From: an uncultured Hungatella sp.
GTDB lineage: Bacteria; Bacillota; Clostridia; Lachnospirales; Lachnospiraceae
Assembly: GCA_910588505.1 (NCBI GenBank)
Contig: CAJUPQ010000007.1
Span: 8,034 to 72,033, forward strand
Length of the DNA: 64,000 nucleotides
Direction of reading: 5' to 3'
Shown: piece after piece, positions 17,741 through 26,853 of the stretch
Numbering within the stretch: the stretch's first letter is position 1
How the letters are laid out: the number at the start of each line of letters is the position of its first letter
Translations under genes and position numbers: made by a program
The notes under the pieces: model-generated
Databases searched by the model: none
Seen by the model: only the letters and a program-made list of their open reading frames with translations
What the model was told of the DNA's origin: nothing

Positions 17741-18513
17741 CTATTTGGTGTTGGCAACGATATCCTGCATCTCCTTCAGCTCGTCGGCAGTCATGATCCC
17801 TTCCTCCACGCACTGGTCATACACAACCTGAACCGCTTCCTGGAATGCCTTTAACTCCTCCTCGCTGGGCTCATACACTTCGCAGCCCGCGTCGATGACC
17901 ACCTGCTTGGCAGCCGCCTGATTCTCGTCGATCAGCTGGTCGTTGTAAGTTCCCATCTCTGTGGCGCACTCCGAAATAATATCTCTGTACTCCTGGGGAA
18001 GCCCATTCCACCATGCCGCATTTACATAAAACGGATCCGGATGGAACTGATAGTTTACCTCTGTAAAGTACTTCTGCACCTCATAGAATTTCATGCCTTC
18101 CACGTTAACCCAGGGGTTTTCCTGTCCGTCGGCAACGCCGGTCTTAAGGCCCATGTACAGGTCAGAATAGGGAATCGTGGTGGTGGTAGCTCCCAGAGCG
18201 ATAAAGGTCTTGTCAATGGTATTCATGCCGTTGGTGCGCATCTTTAAGCCCTGAAGATCCTCCGGCTTGGTGATGGGGTGCTTACCGTTGGAAAACTGTC
18301 TCCAGCCGCCGGCGTCGCAAAGATTAATGATCACGGTGCCTGTCTCAGCCTCTGCCTCCGCACAGACCTTTTTCGCCAGGTCGCTCTGAAGAAGGGCCGT
18401 AACCTGAGCCCGGTTCTGGGCCAGGAATGGAAGGGTGAACATCAGCAGCCTGGGGCTGAAATCAAACTGTCCGCCTCTCATGCCCTGAACGGTGCCTGCA
18501 ACCACCTGCTCCA
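17741..18513 (-). pseudogene. dctP: TRAP substrate-binding protein, 5' end deleted
   Basis: From EQVVAGTVQGMRGGQFDFSP (ending near 18452) to the stop, about 255 residues match the DctP family: RMRTNG, TTTTIPYSDLYMGLKTGVADGQENPW, and NAAWWNGLPQEYRDII, with the conserved substrate-binding Arg and the DGQENP motif. A full protein has about 330-350 residues including a signal peptide. Upstream of about 18513 the frame stays open to 18724, but that part is only the antisense of an FCD-domain regulator gene and carries no signal peptide. The first 80-90 residues, start codon and promoter are gone. Without export the remaining protein cannot act as an extracytoplasmic receptor. Confidence 0.85.
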
Positions 18514-18862
18514 GAAGATTGTGGACCAGATGTACCATGAACCGGAGCGGTTTGACATCAATGAATTTCTCCACACGGATCTGTCCATGCACAGAGTCTG
18601 GTTTGAGGTGATGGACAAGATCCCTCTCTGGGAGAATCTCACCCGCCCCCAGGCTGACTATTCCCGCTTTATCCGCCTGGATATCGTAAAAGGCCGCAAT
18701 GTACCGGATGTAATGGTGGAACATAAAGAATTGATAGAGATTATCGAAACCAGGAATTTCTCCGCCATTGAGCCGCTGTTAAAGCGGCATCTGTACGGCG
18801 GCGTGCGTCGTATGGGGGGAGATCTGTTTTCGGAAGAATATCAAAGATTTTTTACGCCGTAA
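18505..18862 (+). pseudogene. GntR/FCD-family regulator, 5' half deleted
   Basis: From LLQKIVDQMYHEPERFDINEFL to RFFTP, about 117 residues match the C-terminal FCD ligand-binding domain of GntR-family regulators, with the DLSMHRVWFEVMDK and VEHKELIEII segments that hold its metal and ligand side chains. The N-terminal winged-helix DNA-binding domain (about 70 residues) and the first FCD helices are absent. Upstream of about 18505 the sequence is dctP in the opposite direction. FCD regulators usually sit divergent to the TRAP genes they repress, so one deletion from inside dctP to inside this gene explains both remnants. Confidence 0.85.
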
Positions 18863-18931
18863 GGAGGCTGCCACAGAGTATGTGGCAGCCTCCCATAAGT
18901 TGTCCCGTATGGCTTAACGTTAACCGAATCT

Positions 18932-19317
18932 TCACTCCCTCCTGCTATTTGAAACTGTTCTCCACACCCCCGGCAGCAGATCGTAAACCGAACATCCGAT
19001 CTTCTTCTCAAATCCATGTTTTATCTCCAGAATTTTCTTCCACCTGTCTATGGTCGCCGGACAAAAACCATACCGGATGGTCACATCCACAAACCTCTTT
19101 TCCAGAAACAGAAACCTGTGGGCAGGGCCAGGGCGTCGCACAGCTGCACCAGACGGTCATAATCATCATAGACCCCATTGGCCACAAATTCCTTCATAAA
19201 CAGATAATCATCCTCACCCACATCAAACTCACCGATCGACGTATCAATATCCTGAATCATGAAGGCGTGGGAAATACAGATCTGAGCCGCCTTCCCCCTC
19301 CAAACCTTCTTGTGCCG
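18932..19317 (-). pseudogene. HD-domain hydrolase remnant, truncated and frameshifted
   Basis: Two frames join into one protein. The 5' part (about 19310 to 19115) reads ISHAFMIQDIDTSIGEFD, then FVANGVYDDYDRLVQLCDAL. The 3' part (to 18932) reads LEKRFVDVTIRYGFCPATID and then YDLLPGV. This order matches the C-terminal portion of small HD-domain phosphohydrolases found in Clostridia. One base appears lost near 19102-19117, and the N-terminal half with the HD motif is missing because the next gene's stop lies directly upstream. It is a decayed gene, 3' of the FCD remnant. Confidence 0.65.
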
Positions 19318-19929
19318 TCAGTACTCCTCCAGCAGCCGCTTTACCTTCCCCTCCGCCCCCATCCTGCCGTCAAACTCCACGGACAGGTATTCCACTTTCC
19401 CCTCCGTGACAGGAACCATGACCGTCTCCCCGTCCTCATCCATAACCCCCGCCACCGTCAGAATCCTGTTCCCTGCTCTTATACATTCTCCCGTCACATC
19501 CACACTGCCAAAAAGGTTCCTGGCCAGGGCTTCACTTATGACACAAAAATCTTCCTCCTCAAGCCCCATGCGTCCCCACAGAAGGCCGCCCCGGTTCGTC
19601 AGCTCCATACTGCCGTACACACAGATCACGCCGGCTCTCTGCCGCCTTCCGGTACTCACGGAGGCCACCATCTCATCCGGGCCTGTCCGCCACCCTGCCA
19701 TCCTCACAATGCCAAGAGCTCCGTCCTCTGCCCTCTCCTCCCACCGCTTCATGGTTTCCACATCAATCTCCCGTCCTCTGCAGTCCTCATAGGCGCGGTA
19801 AGGCCTGTAAAACAGCCAGTACCGTCCTGCCACAGCCGCCGCTGCCAGAATGCCCGCCGCCAGGGCTGCTGCCAGAAACCAGGAAAGCGCTTTTCTTTTT
19901 TGTCTTCCCCGTCTCATCCTCTCATTCAT
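19318..19929 (-). CDS. MacB-periplasmic-core-like single-pass membrane protein
   Basis: A 203-residue protein with a basic N-terminus and one membrane helix (about residues 16-36). Its extracytoplasmic part ends in VISEALARNLFGSVDVTGECIRAGN, then LTVAGVMDEDGETVMVP. That is the pattern of the periplasmic core domain of MacB/FtsX-type ABC permeases (ISE.LA..LFG....G..I). The C-terminal membrane helices and FtsX domain of a permease are absent: it ends after about 200 residues. It lies behind the HlyD-like gene, separated by about 110 bases, so it may be a dedicated accessory subunit or a truncated permease whose rest was lost with the remnant region downstream. Confidence 0.6.
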   Translation of the reverse strand: MNERMRRGRQKRKALSWFLAAALAAGILAAAAVAGRYWLFYRPYRAYEDCRGREIDVETMKRWEERAEDGALGIVRMAGWRTGPDEMVASVSTGRRQRAGVICVYGSMELTNRGGLLWGRMGLEEEDFCVISEALARNLFGSVDVTGECIRAGNRILTVAGVMDEDGETVMVPVTEGKVEYLSVEFDGRMGAEGKVKRLLEEY

Positions 19930-20037
19930 CTCGATTATTGCTGTCTGTTTTTGTCAACTTCCCTTTCTCAGAGCTTCAAAGATTGCCTCCACAATCATTG
20001 TAACAACATGGTTGTCTCACCCTTTTCCACCACTTTC

Positions 20038-21720
20038 TCATCCTTCGGTCACAATCCGCACCCGGTCCCCTTCCCCAATGGTCTGATTCTCCCTGACAAT
20101 AATCCTGTCCTCCTCAAGCAAAGCCCCTTCGATAGCCGCCTCTCTGCTTCCCCGGTACAGAACCTGCACTTCCACCCGCTCCGCCCGAAACTCCTCCCCC
20201 AGTATGGAGGGCCTGCTTCTTGCCACCAGGCAGTAATACCCTTTCATGTCCTTTCGAAGCCCCTCCAGAGGGATTACCTTGGCAAACATATCCGACTGCT
20301 TTTTGCAGGTGTAACTGGTCACAGTCCCAAGGTCCAGCTCCAGGTCCCCCAAATCTGCCTGGAAGGTTCCGTCCCCGTCCCCCAGAAGATTCATGGCCTC
20401 AATCATAGCCTCTTTACTCCTTGGCGTCCCCGGTATGGCGATACTTATGGTATCCCCTCTCGCAAGCTTCTGCTCCTCCTTCTCAAATGTTCCCTCAAAC
20501 CTGCTGCCCCCCACAGCCAATGTCACAAGCTCCTCCCCAGTAGCTGTCCTTCCGGCTGTAACCTCCACATCCACGGCCACGCCGTCTTCCTCTGCCTCCA
20601 CCTGACCGCCCTTTGCCATCAGCTCCTCCAGAACAGCCAGTTCACCCGCCTTGTCACGCCTGGTTTGCTCCAGTTCCCTCACAGCCAGCGCGGACAGCCT
20701 TTTCTTCTGCTCCTGGGACATGGCCGCAGCCGAATCCTCCTTCCTGGCTGTCTCTGCCTGCCACTGGGCTTTCTCCACTGCCTTCCGCAGATCTGCCAGC
20801 CTCTCCCCTTCTGCCTCTATGCTGTCCTCCTGCTGTTTCACAGCCGCCTCATAAGATTCCCTTTTCGCCTCCTGGGCCGTAGTCTGGCCTGCCTGGATCC
20901 GCTCTTCCTGCCCCTCCACAAAATCCATCTGAAAGCTTGCCGAGGTTATCTGCGTCTCCCAGGATCTCCGCAGATCCTCCATATCCTCCTTTGCCCGCTT
21001 CAGATTCCGCTCCAGCCTCCGGGCAGTCTCTTCGTCCTCTGCCAGAGCAATCTGTTCTTCCAGGTCTTCCACATTTCTCTGAGCTGCCCGCAACTCCCGG
21101 TCCCTGTTCTCCTTCGCCGAATCCAGATTCTGTCTGGCCAGCTCCCAGTCCCGTATCTGCTGCAGCCACAACTCCTCCTCCGTAAGACTTAAGCTGTCCT
21201 CATAGTCATCCTTCAATCGCTGCAGTTCCTTCTCATAGTCTGCCAGAGCCTCCTCGTACTTTTCCTGTCCCTCCTGAAGCTCCCTCACAGCCATATCAAG
21301 CTCCCACTGGGCTCCCTCTGCCTGGGTCATTCCTACATACGATTCCTGGGATATCCGCTCCTTTTCCATATCCATATCCAGCTGTTCTATTTCTTTCAAA
21401 ATATCATCCCGCTTTTTTGCCATAGAGTCCCCATCATAGGCAAACAACGCCTCTCCCCTGGCTACCTGACTGCCGGGCTCCACAAACACCTGCCCGATCC
21501 GCAGCCCGGCCTCCGCCAAATACCCGGCCTTCTCCTTTACCGTCACAGTCCCCGTCCCCTCCACCACCGTCTCCACCGTTTTTCGTTTGGCAGTGGTAGT
21601 CTGCACCTTGGGAACAGTAATGCTGTCGTAAATCCTGGAGATCACGGTACAGGCGGCCATAAAAAGAAAAAAGAGGAGTAATACCCAGCGTCTGGCTGAT
21701 AATCTTCCCATACTCTTCAT
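20038..21720 (-). CDS. HlyD/RND-type membrane-fusion (adaptor) protein
   Basis: About 560 residues. One N-terminal membrane anchor (about 8-28) is followed by a biotinyl-lipoyl half (VEGTGTVTVKEKAGYLAEAG, QVFVEPGSQVARGEALFAYD). A very long coiled coil rich in E, K, R and Q covers about residues 95-360. The second lipoyl half and beta-barrel (EDGVAVDVEVTAGRTATGEELVTLAVGG) and a membrane-proximal domain follow. In Gram-positives such adaptors serve MacB-type ABC exporters. I choose the start at 21720 (AAAGGA 7-8 bases upstream, then basic residues and the helix); the frame is open further upstream without a ribosome site. No ATPase gene is adjacent, which is odd for this family. Confidence 0.85.
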   Translation of the reverse strand: MKSMGRLSARRWVLLLFFLFMAACTVISRIYDSITVPKVQTTTAKRKTVETVVEGTGTVTVKEKAGYLAEAGLRIGQVFVEPGSQVARGEALFAYDGDSMAKKRDDILKEIEQLDMDMEKERISQESYVGMTQAEGAQWELDMAVRELQEGQEKYEEALADYEKELQRLKDDYEDSLSLTEEELWLQQIRDWELARQNLDSAKENRDRELRAAQRNVEDLEEQIALAEDEETARRLERNLKRAKEDMEDLRRSWETQITSASFQMDFVEGQEERIQAGQTTAQEAKRESYEAAVKQQEDSIEAEGERLADLRKAVEKAQWQAETARKEDSAAAMSQEQKKRLSALAVRELEQTRRDKAGELAVLEELMAKGGQVEAEEDGVAVDVEVTAGRTATGEELVTLAVGGSRFEGTFEKEEQKLARGDTISIAIPGTPRSKEAMIEAMNLLGDGDGTFQADLGDLELDLGTVTSYTCKKQSDMFAKVIPLEGLRKDMKGYYCLVARSRPSILGEEFRAERVEVQVLYRGSREAAIEGALLEEDRIIVRENQTIGEGDRVRIVTEG

Positions 21721-21834
21721 TAAAAATCCTTTCTCAAAACCCGTTTTTCCTGGGCTCATCGGAGCGTCCGGAAAATCTGAACCCGGACAGGAGCTATACG
21801 CTCTCGCGCCCGCCACCCAAAACCGCCTGCACCC

Positions 21835-22680
21835 TCACTGCTTCACCCCCGACGCCGCCACTCCCATCTCCAGTTCCTCCTGGCAGTTCAGATAGATCAG
21901 CGCCGGCAAAAGGCACACGATCAGGGCGGCCGCAAAAGCCACCGGCGCCTTATCTCCGGCAATATCCGGCAAATACAGGACCACAGGCCACAGCGTTTTA
22001 TCCTTCAGAAACGTAATGGGCTGCTCTAAGCCGTTCCAGCTGTCCACAAAACTTAACATCAGAGCCGTCACGATCCCCGGATACCCCAAAGGCAGCCCAA
22101 TATGGACAAACACATACCATTCCCCTGCGCCGTCCAGACGCGCCGCCTCCACCAAAGCATGGGGAACCGTCTCAAATGACCTGGTCATAATAAACACGGG
22201 CAGAGTAGCCCAAATCCCCGGCACAATCATAGCCAGATGGGAATCCAAAAACCCCAGCCTGTCAAGAACCAGATAATCAGACACCTGGGTCACCTGAAAC
22301 GGCAGCACCATCAAAACAACATAGATGCCGAACAGAACACGCCGCCCCGGAAACCGAAACCTGGCAAAAGCCCAAGCCGCTGGCGCGCCCGCCATCAGCT
22401 GTCCCAAAAGCATAGGCAGCACCTGGATACAGGAATTCCAGAACATCACAAAAAATCCCGGCGACCGGATCAGCAGCTCCTCCAGAGCCTCCAAAGACGG
22501 ATATGACGGCAAAAGAGCTGCCCTCACCCTGTCCCTCCCCAGCCCCAGAGGCGAAAGATATCTCCAGTACAGTTCATCCTCAGGCATAAAAACCCCGGCG
22601 CTCATTATAAGAAGAGGCAGCCACACAAGAAGGCACATCCCGAAAAGCGCTGCGGTAATCCAGAACTTTCCTCTCTTCAT
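21835..22680 (-). CDS. Carbohydrate ABC importer permease, MalG/UgpE type
   Basis: A 281-residue protein with six predicted helices. The cytoplasmic EAA loop (VEAARLDGAGEWYVFVHIGLPLG) matches the BPD_transp_1 motif that contacts the ATPase. LMVLPFQVTQVSDYLVLDRLGFLDS is typical of MalG-type sugar permeases. AGGAG lies 9 bases before the ATG, 7 bases after the partner permease. The C-terminal part is slightly divergent (a cysteine-containing helix), and the operon carries an adaptor protein instead of an ATPase. An MsmK-type shared ATPase encoded elsewhere would be needed. Confidence 0.88.
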   Translation of the reverse strand: MKRGKFWITAALFGMCLLVWLPLLIMSAGVFMPEDELYWRYLSPLGLGRDRVRAALLPSYPSLEALEELLIRSPGFFVMFWNSCIQVLPMLLGQLMAGAPAAWAFARFRFPGRRVLFGIYVVLMVLPFQVTQVSDYLVLDRLGFLDSHLAMIVPGIWATLPVFIMTRSFETVPHALVEAARLDGAGEWYVFVHIGLPLGYPGIVTALMLSFVDSWNGLEQPITFLKDKTLWPVVLYLPDIAGDKAPVAFAAALIVCLLPALIYLNCQEELEMGVAASGVKQ

Positions 22681-22687
22681 AGCCGCC

Positions 22688-23662
22688 TCACTCCTTCCTG
22701 CCTCTTTTGCTGATCCATATACCCGCGGCGGGAATCACCGCCGCGGCTGTCAGCATCACGGCTGCTGCCGTCATCTTCTGCACATCCAGCTTCAAAAACC
22801 AGTGGGCAAACAGATGAGGGAGCAGATAAATAGAGGAGTCCGGGTAGGACCCTGCCAGAAGGTAGGCCTCCCGATATACCCGGAACGAATTGACCACAGA
22901 GAGGATTCCCACCAGTCCGCAGGTCCCCCTAAGACTGGGAATTGTCACATACCGCAACCTGGCCCAAAGCCCTGCCCCGTCCATTTGCGCCGCCTCATAC
23001 AGCTCCCCTGAGATCCCCCCAAGGCCTGCCAGCCACAAGATCATGTCGTACCCAATATTCTTCCACAGATATGTAGCGATCAGCACCGAAAACGCCCACC
23101 GGGAAAATGCCCAGTCAACCTCCCATACCTGCCCTGTAACTCCTGTCAGAAACTGATTCAGCACCCCGTCCGGGCATAAGAAGATTTTCCACACCAGCAC
23201 CATGCCGGCCGCAGGGATGGTCATAGGCAGCACCAGAGTCGTGCGGAAGATCCCATACCTCTTTCCCCTCTGCCGTCTATTCCTCCCGTCCCGGTCTCCT
23301 TCCCCTGAAATATCCTCCAAATCCCCGCTCTCCCTACTGGAGTCCGCGCCCCCGGCCAAGAGAAGCGCCGCTCCAAAAGACAGAACCATCAACAGCGGGA
23401 TACAGATCAGAAGAAACCGGGCCGTATTTCCTGCTGCAAGACGGAAAGCCGAATTATCCGCCACTGCCCGGTAATTATCCAGACCCACAAACCGCCTGCC
23501 CATGGCGTCCTGAAACGACCGCCGGACCACATCCAAAAAGGGAACCGCCGTAAACACTGTCACGCCGCCAAGGCTGGGCGCCAGAAACAGCCATGGAGTT
23601 AGAACCCTTTTCAACCGGCCCAATCTTCCCCTGCCCCCGGCCCCCTTCTCCTTCCCGGCCAT
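22688..23662 (-). CDS. Carbohydrate ABC importer permease, MalF/UgpA type
   Basis: A 324-residue partner permease. It has a MalF-type start (LFLAPSLGGVTVFTAVPFLDVVRRSF) and an EAA loop (YEAAQMDGAGLWARLRYVTIPSLRG). A charged cytoplasmic insert of about 30 residues (DSSRESGDLEDISGEGDRDG and onward) between two helices is not usual for the family. It starts 2 bases after the binding-protein stop, so the two are translationally coupled. It forms the channel with the MalG-type protein. Confidence 0.88.
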   Translation of the reverse strand: MAGKEKGAGGRGRLGRLKRVLTPWLFLAPSLGGVTVFTAVPFLDVVRRSFQDAMGRRFVGLDNYRAVADNSAFRLAAGNTARFLLICIPLLMVLSFGAALLLAGGADSSRESGDLEDISGEGDRDGRNRRQRGKRYGIFRTTLVLPMTIPAAGMVLVWKIFLCPDGVLNQFLTGVTGQVWEVDWAFSRWAFSVLIATYLWKNIGYDMILWLAGLGGISGELYEAAQMDGAGLWARLRYVTIPSLRGTCGLVGILSVVNSFRVYREAYLLAGSYPDSSIYLLPHLFAHWFLKLDVQKMTAAAVMLTAAAVIPAAGIWISKRGRKE

Positions 23663-23664
23663 AC

Positions 23665-25977
23665 CTACTCTGCCAGATAGATGGACAGTTTCCTCATGAT
23701 CCCGTCCGCCGCCTGGTCCACTGTGGCCTTGCCTTCCAGATAATCCCCGGAACCTTCCACGATCATCCTCATGATCGTCTCGTCCACTACCACAGGCACG
23801 GTCAGCCCCTCAAGCATAGCGGCAATCTCCCGGCGCACCTCAATATCCGGCCAACTTCCGGAAATATGGTAATCCCCGTATCCAGAAGCAATGGAATACT
23901 CCGGCCTGTCAGTCTCCACCCAAAGCTCCAGAGCCTTTTTGTTCACCGGAAATCCGTCTGTAAGGTCCTCCTTCTGTACCTCATAGGACAGAAGACAGCG
24001 GATAAACTCCTTCGCCAGATCCCCATTAGCCGTAGATTTGTTGACCGCCGCTATGCCGCTTGGCAGATAGATCTTGCCCGCTGGCATAAACTTACTTTCC
24101 GGATGAAGATATCTGACCTCCGCAGCAAGGCACAGCGCCCAGTACCCGTTCACCCGCTCAATACCGCTGTCGCACACACCTCTGTCATACTCCGTAGCGC
24201 TTCCGATGATTCCGTCTGACACCACATTATTGCTGACAAAATATTTCTCAAACTCATCCTCTGTAAATGCCCGCTTGGAACCATTGGCATCCCCCAGAGC
24301 TTTCACGGTCTCCAGATACTTTACCAGCACCTCCCTGTCCACGGCTCCCTCTGCCCCGAACAGCTCCTCATATCGAAGATGGGCGATCTTGCGCAGCAGA
24401 TTTTCATAGATCCCGATTTTCATAAGAGGCTTTTCCCCCTGATACCCTGCCATGGTGTCAAGGCTGGAGTACGCCTGCAAAGCCTCCTGTTCCCCTACCA
24501 GCAGCGGAAAAGAAGCCCTGACCGGAACCTGGTACACCGCTCCGTCCTCCTGCCTGAACCCTTCCAGAAGGTTGTTCAACATATCCCCCGAGTCCTCCAA
24601 CTCCCCTGCCACATCGGACAGGTCCATGAGAATCCCCTTTTCTATATAAGCGTCAGCCGGAAGTCCGTCCAGGAGCAGCACATCAGCCCCCCTGCCGCTT
24701 AACAGCTCCGTATTCAGCCCCGAGATCATCTCCTCCGTCACCGTGCCGCCATTTTCTACCGCGGTCCGCACTTCCACCCTCACATCCGGATGGCTGCTCT
24801 GAAACAGAGAAGCCGCCTGCCTTACCGTAGAATTGTCCTCCAGGCTGTAGACCGTAAGAGCCGACGGCGGGACGGCTGCCAGGTCCGGGTCATACTCATA
24901 GTGGAACATCTGGATTCCCTTTTCCCATTCGCCTGTAAACACTCCGTAGAAATCCTGGTCATCCCCCTCCAGAAACTTTTGCAGATTCAAACTCCGCATC
25001 CCCAGCCGGGTCAGGCTTCCGTCTATAAGAACCTCCCACAAAGTTCCTCCTCTGTTTCCGTGGGACAGTCCTGTCTCATTGGCCACATAGATTCCCCCAT
25101 TGCCGTCCCCAAACAGTTCCGCACTCCCCCATCTGCCCTTGATCTCATCAAAATTCATTGTGTCCACGATCTTTCCGGTCTGCAGGCTGTACCTGACCAG
25201 CTCACCCTCATAGACCGTCACAAACTCCCCGCCCTCACAGAATCCTCTCCGGTCTCCTGTATTTCCAGAAAAATCTCTGGCCATGGAAAACATCCGTTTC
25301 CCCGAAGCGTCATACACATTGACCTCATAATAGTCAAAGACCACCAGCCTGCCGTCCTCCAAGATCTCAAACTTCGGCGGATGCATCCCATAGCTTTGCC
25401 CGTCCTTAGGCAAGAATACATCCTCCAGAAGTTCTGTGGCCGAACCGCCTCCGTCTAACCGAAACAGATGGTACATATACTCCTCATCCGTTCCTCCCAC
25501 ATAATACTTTCCGTCGGGCCCGTAAGCCACATTGGCAAGATCAATCCCTTTGTCCTTTAAAATCCCGTTTCCTTCCCAGCTCTCGTCACACTGCCATGCG
25601 CCTTCCCTGTATATGTATCGGAAAGCATTTGTGACCTTCACGGCATCCCCGTCCCGCTCCACGGTATACAGCTCCATATTTCCGCCTTCCCCCCGCAAAA
25701 AGCCAACATACGACTGGTCCTCCACCTTTTCCGGAAGCTGAACCTGCACCTCCCCATATCTTCCCATGGCATCAGGCTTGCTCTTCTCGTCGCCTGGCGC
25801 CTGGCTCACTTCAGTTCCGCTTCCCTGTCCGTCCTGTTCCGCCCGCATGGACGTTTCTCCATCCGCTCCGCTTTTCTGGCAGCCGCCAAGCATACTGGCC
25901 ATCAGACCTCCCACCAAAATCCACGCCAGCCCCCGTTTGACCTGGCAAAATCCTCTCTTTTCAAACTTTCCAGCCAT
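23665..25977 (-). CDS. Lipoprotein: beta-propeller-like domain fused to extracellular solute-binding protein
   Basis: A 770-residue lipoprotein with lipobox LGGC (Cys 33). The first 370 residues or so after the lipobox are beta-rich, with repeated GKYYVGGTDEEYMYHLFRLDG-like and GGIYVANETGL-like blades, consistent with a propeller. From about residue 380 (LTVYSLEDNSTVRQAASLFQ) the rest is a cluster B/D sugar-binding protein with DVLLLDGLPADAYIEKGILMDL and VNKSTANGDLAKEFIRCLLS. The fused N-terminal sensor-like domain is unusual. AGGAGG lies about 10 bases upstream. It opens the operon with the two permeases, the adaptor and the MacB-like protein, divergent from an OmpR-type regulator that probably controls it. 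The ligand is unknown. Confidence 0.85.
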   Translation of the reverse strand: MAGKFEKRGFCQVKRGLAWILVGGLMASMLGGCQKSGADGETSMRAEQDGQGSGTEVSQAPGDEKSKPDAMGRYGEVQVQLPEKVEDQSYVGFLRGEGGNMELYTVERDGDAVKVTNAFRYIYREGAWQCDESWEGNGILKDKGIDLANVAYGPDGKYYVGGTDEEYMYHLFRLDGGGSATELLEDVFLPKDGQSYGMHPPKFEILEDGRLVVFDYYEVNVYDASGKRMFSMARDFSGNTGDRRGFCEGGEFVTVYEGELVRYSLQTGKIVDTMNFDEIKGRWGSAELFGDGNGGIYVANETGLSHGNRGGTLWEVLIDGSLTRLGMRSLNLQKFLEGDDQDFYGVFTGEWEKGIQMFHYEYDPDLAAVPPSALTVYSLEDNSTVRQAASLFQSSHPDVRVEVRTAVENGGTVTEEMISGLNTELLSGRGADVLLLDGLPADAYIEKGILMDLSDVAGELEDSGDMLNNLLEGFRQEDGAVYQVPVRASFPLLVGEQEALQAYSSLDTMAGYQGEKPLMKIGIYENLLRKIAHLRYEELFGAEGAVDREVLVKYLETVKALGDANGSKRAFTEDEFEKYFVSNNVVSDGIIGSATEYDRGVCDSGIERVNGYWALCLAAEVRYLHPESKFMPAGKIYLPSGIAAVNKSTANGDLAKEFIRCLLSYEVQKEDLTDGFPVNKKALELWVETDRPEYSIASGYGDYHISGSWPDIEVRREIAAMLEGLTVPVVVDETIMRMIVEGSGDYLEGKATVDQAADGIMRKLSIYLAE

Positions 25978-26151
25978 CCTCTTAACAGCCTCCTTAACTT
26001 TAAAATGTACTTTTCCCTTTCATCATACCCCTCATTTCTCTAAAAATCCTGTAAACCCCATGTCATTGACTGAAGCGAATCCTGTCTTTTTCAAGACTTT
26101 TTAGAGAATTCCATGATATACTATAAAAAACAACACACGGAAAGGAGTCCC

Positions 26152-26832
26152 ATGAGAATCCTAATCATCGAAGACGACCAGGACCTGTGCCGTTTTATCG
26201 CCCTGGCCCTGGAACAATCCGAATGCGCTTTTGACATCTGCCATACTGGAAACGACGGCCTGTTTTTCGCGAAAAATCAGGTATACGACGCCATCATCCT
26301 GGACCGGATGCTGCCGGAGCTGGACGGACTCACAGTCCTAAAATCTCTCCGCCGCCACGGCGTCCTGACTCCGATTATCCTGGCCACTGCCCTGGACGGG
26401 CTCCATGACCGCATAGACGGCTTAGACGCAGGGGCGGACGACTATCTGGTAAAGCCTTTTGCCGTGGAAGAGCTTATGGCCCGCGTCCGGGCCGTCACCA
26501 GAAGGCCGGGGAACCTGCAGATTTCCCCCAGCATCACTGCCCTGGGCCTGACCCTGACCCCGGACAGCCGCCGCTTAGACTTTAACGGCGCGTCCCTGAC
26601 CCTGTCCAAAAAAGAAGCCGCGCTTCTTGGCTTCTTCCTGAAAAATCCGGGCCAAACCCTTCCCCGCGCCAGAATCCTCTCCTATGTATGGGGCGCGTCC
26701 AGCGAGGTGGAGGAAGGCAACCTGGATAATTACATCTACTTCCTGCGGCGTAGGCTTAAATCCCTGGATGCTCCCGTACGGCTGACCACCATCCACGGCG
26801 TAGGCTACCGCCTGGAAGAAAAAGGACAGTGA
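26152..26832 (+). CDS. OmpR-family response regulator (orphan)
   Basis: About 226 residues: receiver domain with acidic pocket EDD (8-10), phospho-acceptor Asp in AIILDRMLPELDG, switch Thr and Lys in LVKPF, then a winged-helix DNA-binding domain (LTLSKKEAALLGFFLKNPGQTLPR and VGYRLEE). I choose the start at 26152 because AAAGGAG lies 6 bases upstream. A -10-like TATACT is at 26117-26122. It is divergent from the SBP operon, a usual place for its regulator. No kinase follows; the next plus-strand gene, a HisKA kinase, is 11.5 kb downstream, beyond a minus-strand operon. Confidence 0.93.
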   Translation: MRILIIEDDQDLCRFIALALEQSECAFDICHTGNDGLFFAKNQVYDAIILDRMLPELDGLTVLKSLRRHGVLTPIILATALDGLHDRIDGLDAGADDYLVKPFAVEELMARVRAVTRRPGNLQISPSITALGLTLTPDSRRLDFNGASLTLSKKEAALLGFFLKNPGQTLPRARILSYVWGASSEVEEGNLDNYIYFLRRRLKSLDAPVRLTTIHGVGYRLEEKGQ

Positions 26833-26850
26833 CTCATCCAAAAGTCACTG
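26827..26850. terminator. Terminator between regulator and polymer operon
   Basis: CAGTGACT and AGTCACTG form a perfect 8-base stem around an 8-base loop that begins in the regulator's own stop codon region. It is followed by CCCTTATTTCTTTT on the plus strand. It separates the convergent regulator and the last gene of the polymer operon. Confidence 0.65.
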
Positions 26851-26853
26851 CCC

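Noticed and set aside
17741..18724. A full-length 327-residue DctP starting at 18724
   Set aside because: The first 70 residues are the reverse complement of the FCD regulator fragment, not a signal peptide or DctP sequence. The frame is open there by chance.
18880..21192. A 770-codon plus-strand frame opposite the HlyD-like and MacB-like genes
   Set aside because: Proline-, histidine- and leucine-rich composition with no domain pattern. It is the antisense of GC-rich coding sequence; the minus-strand genes have clear domains and ribosome sites.
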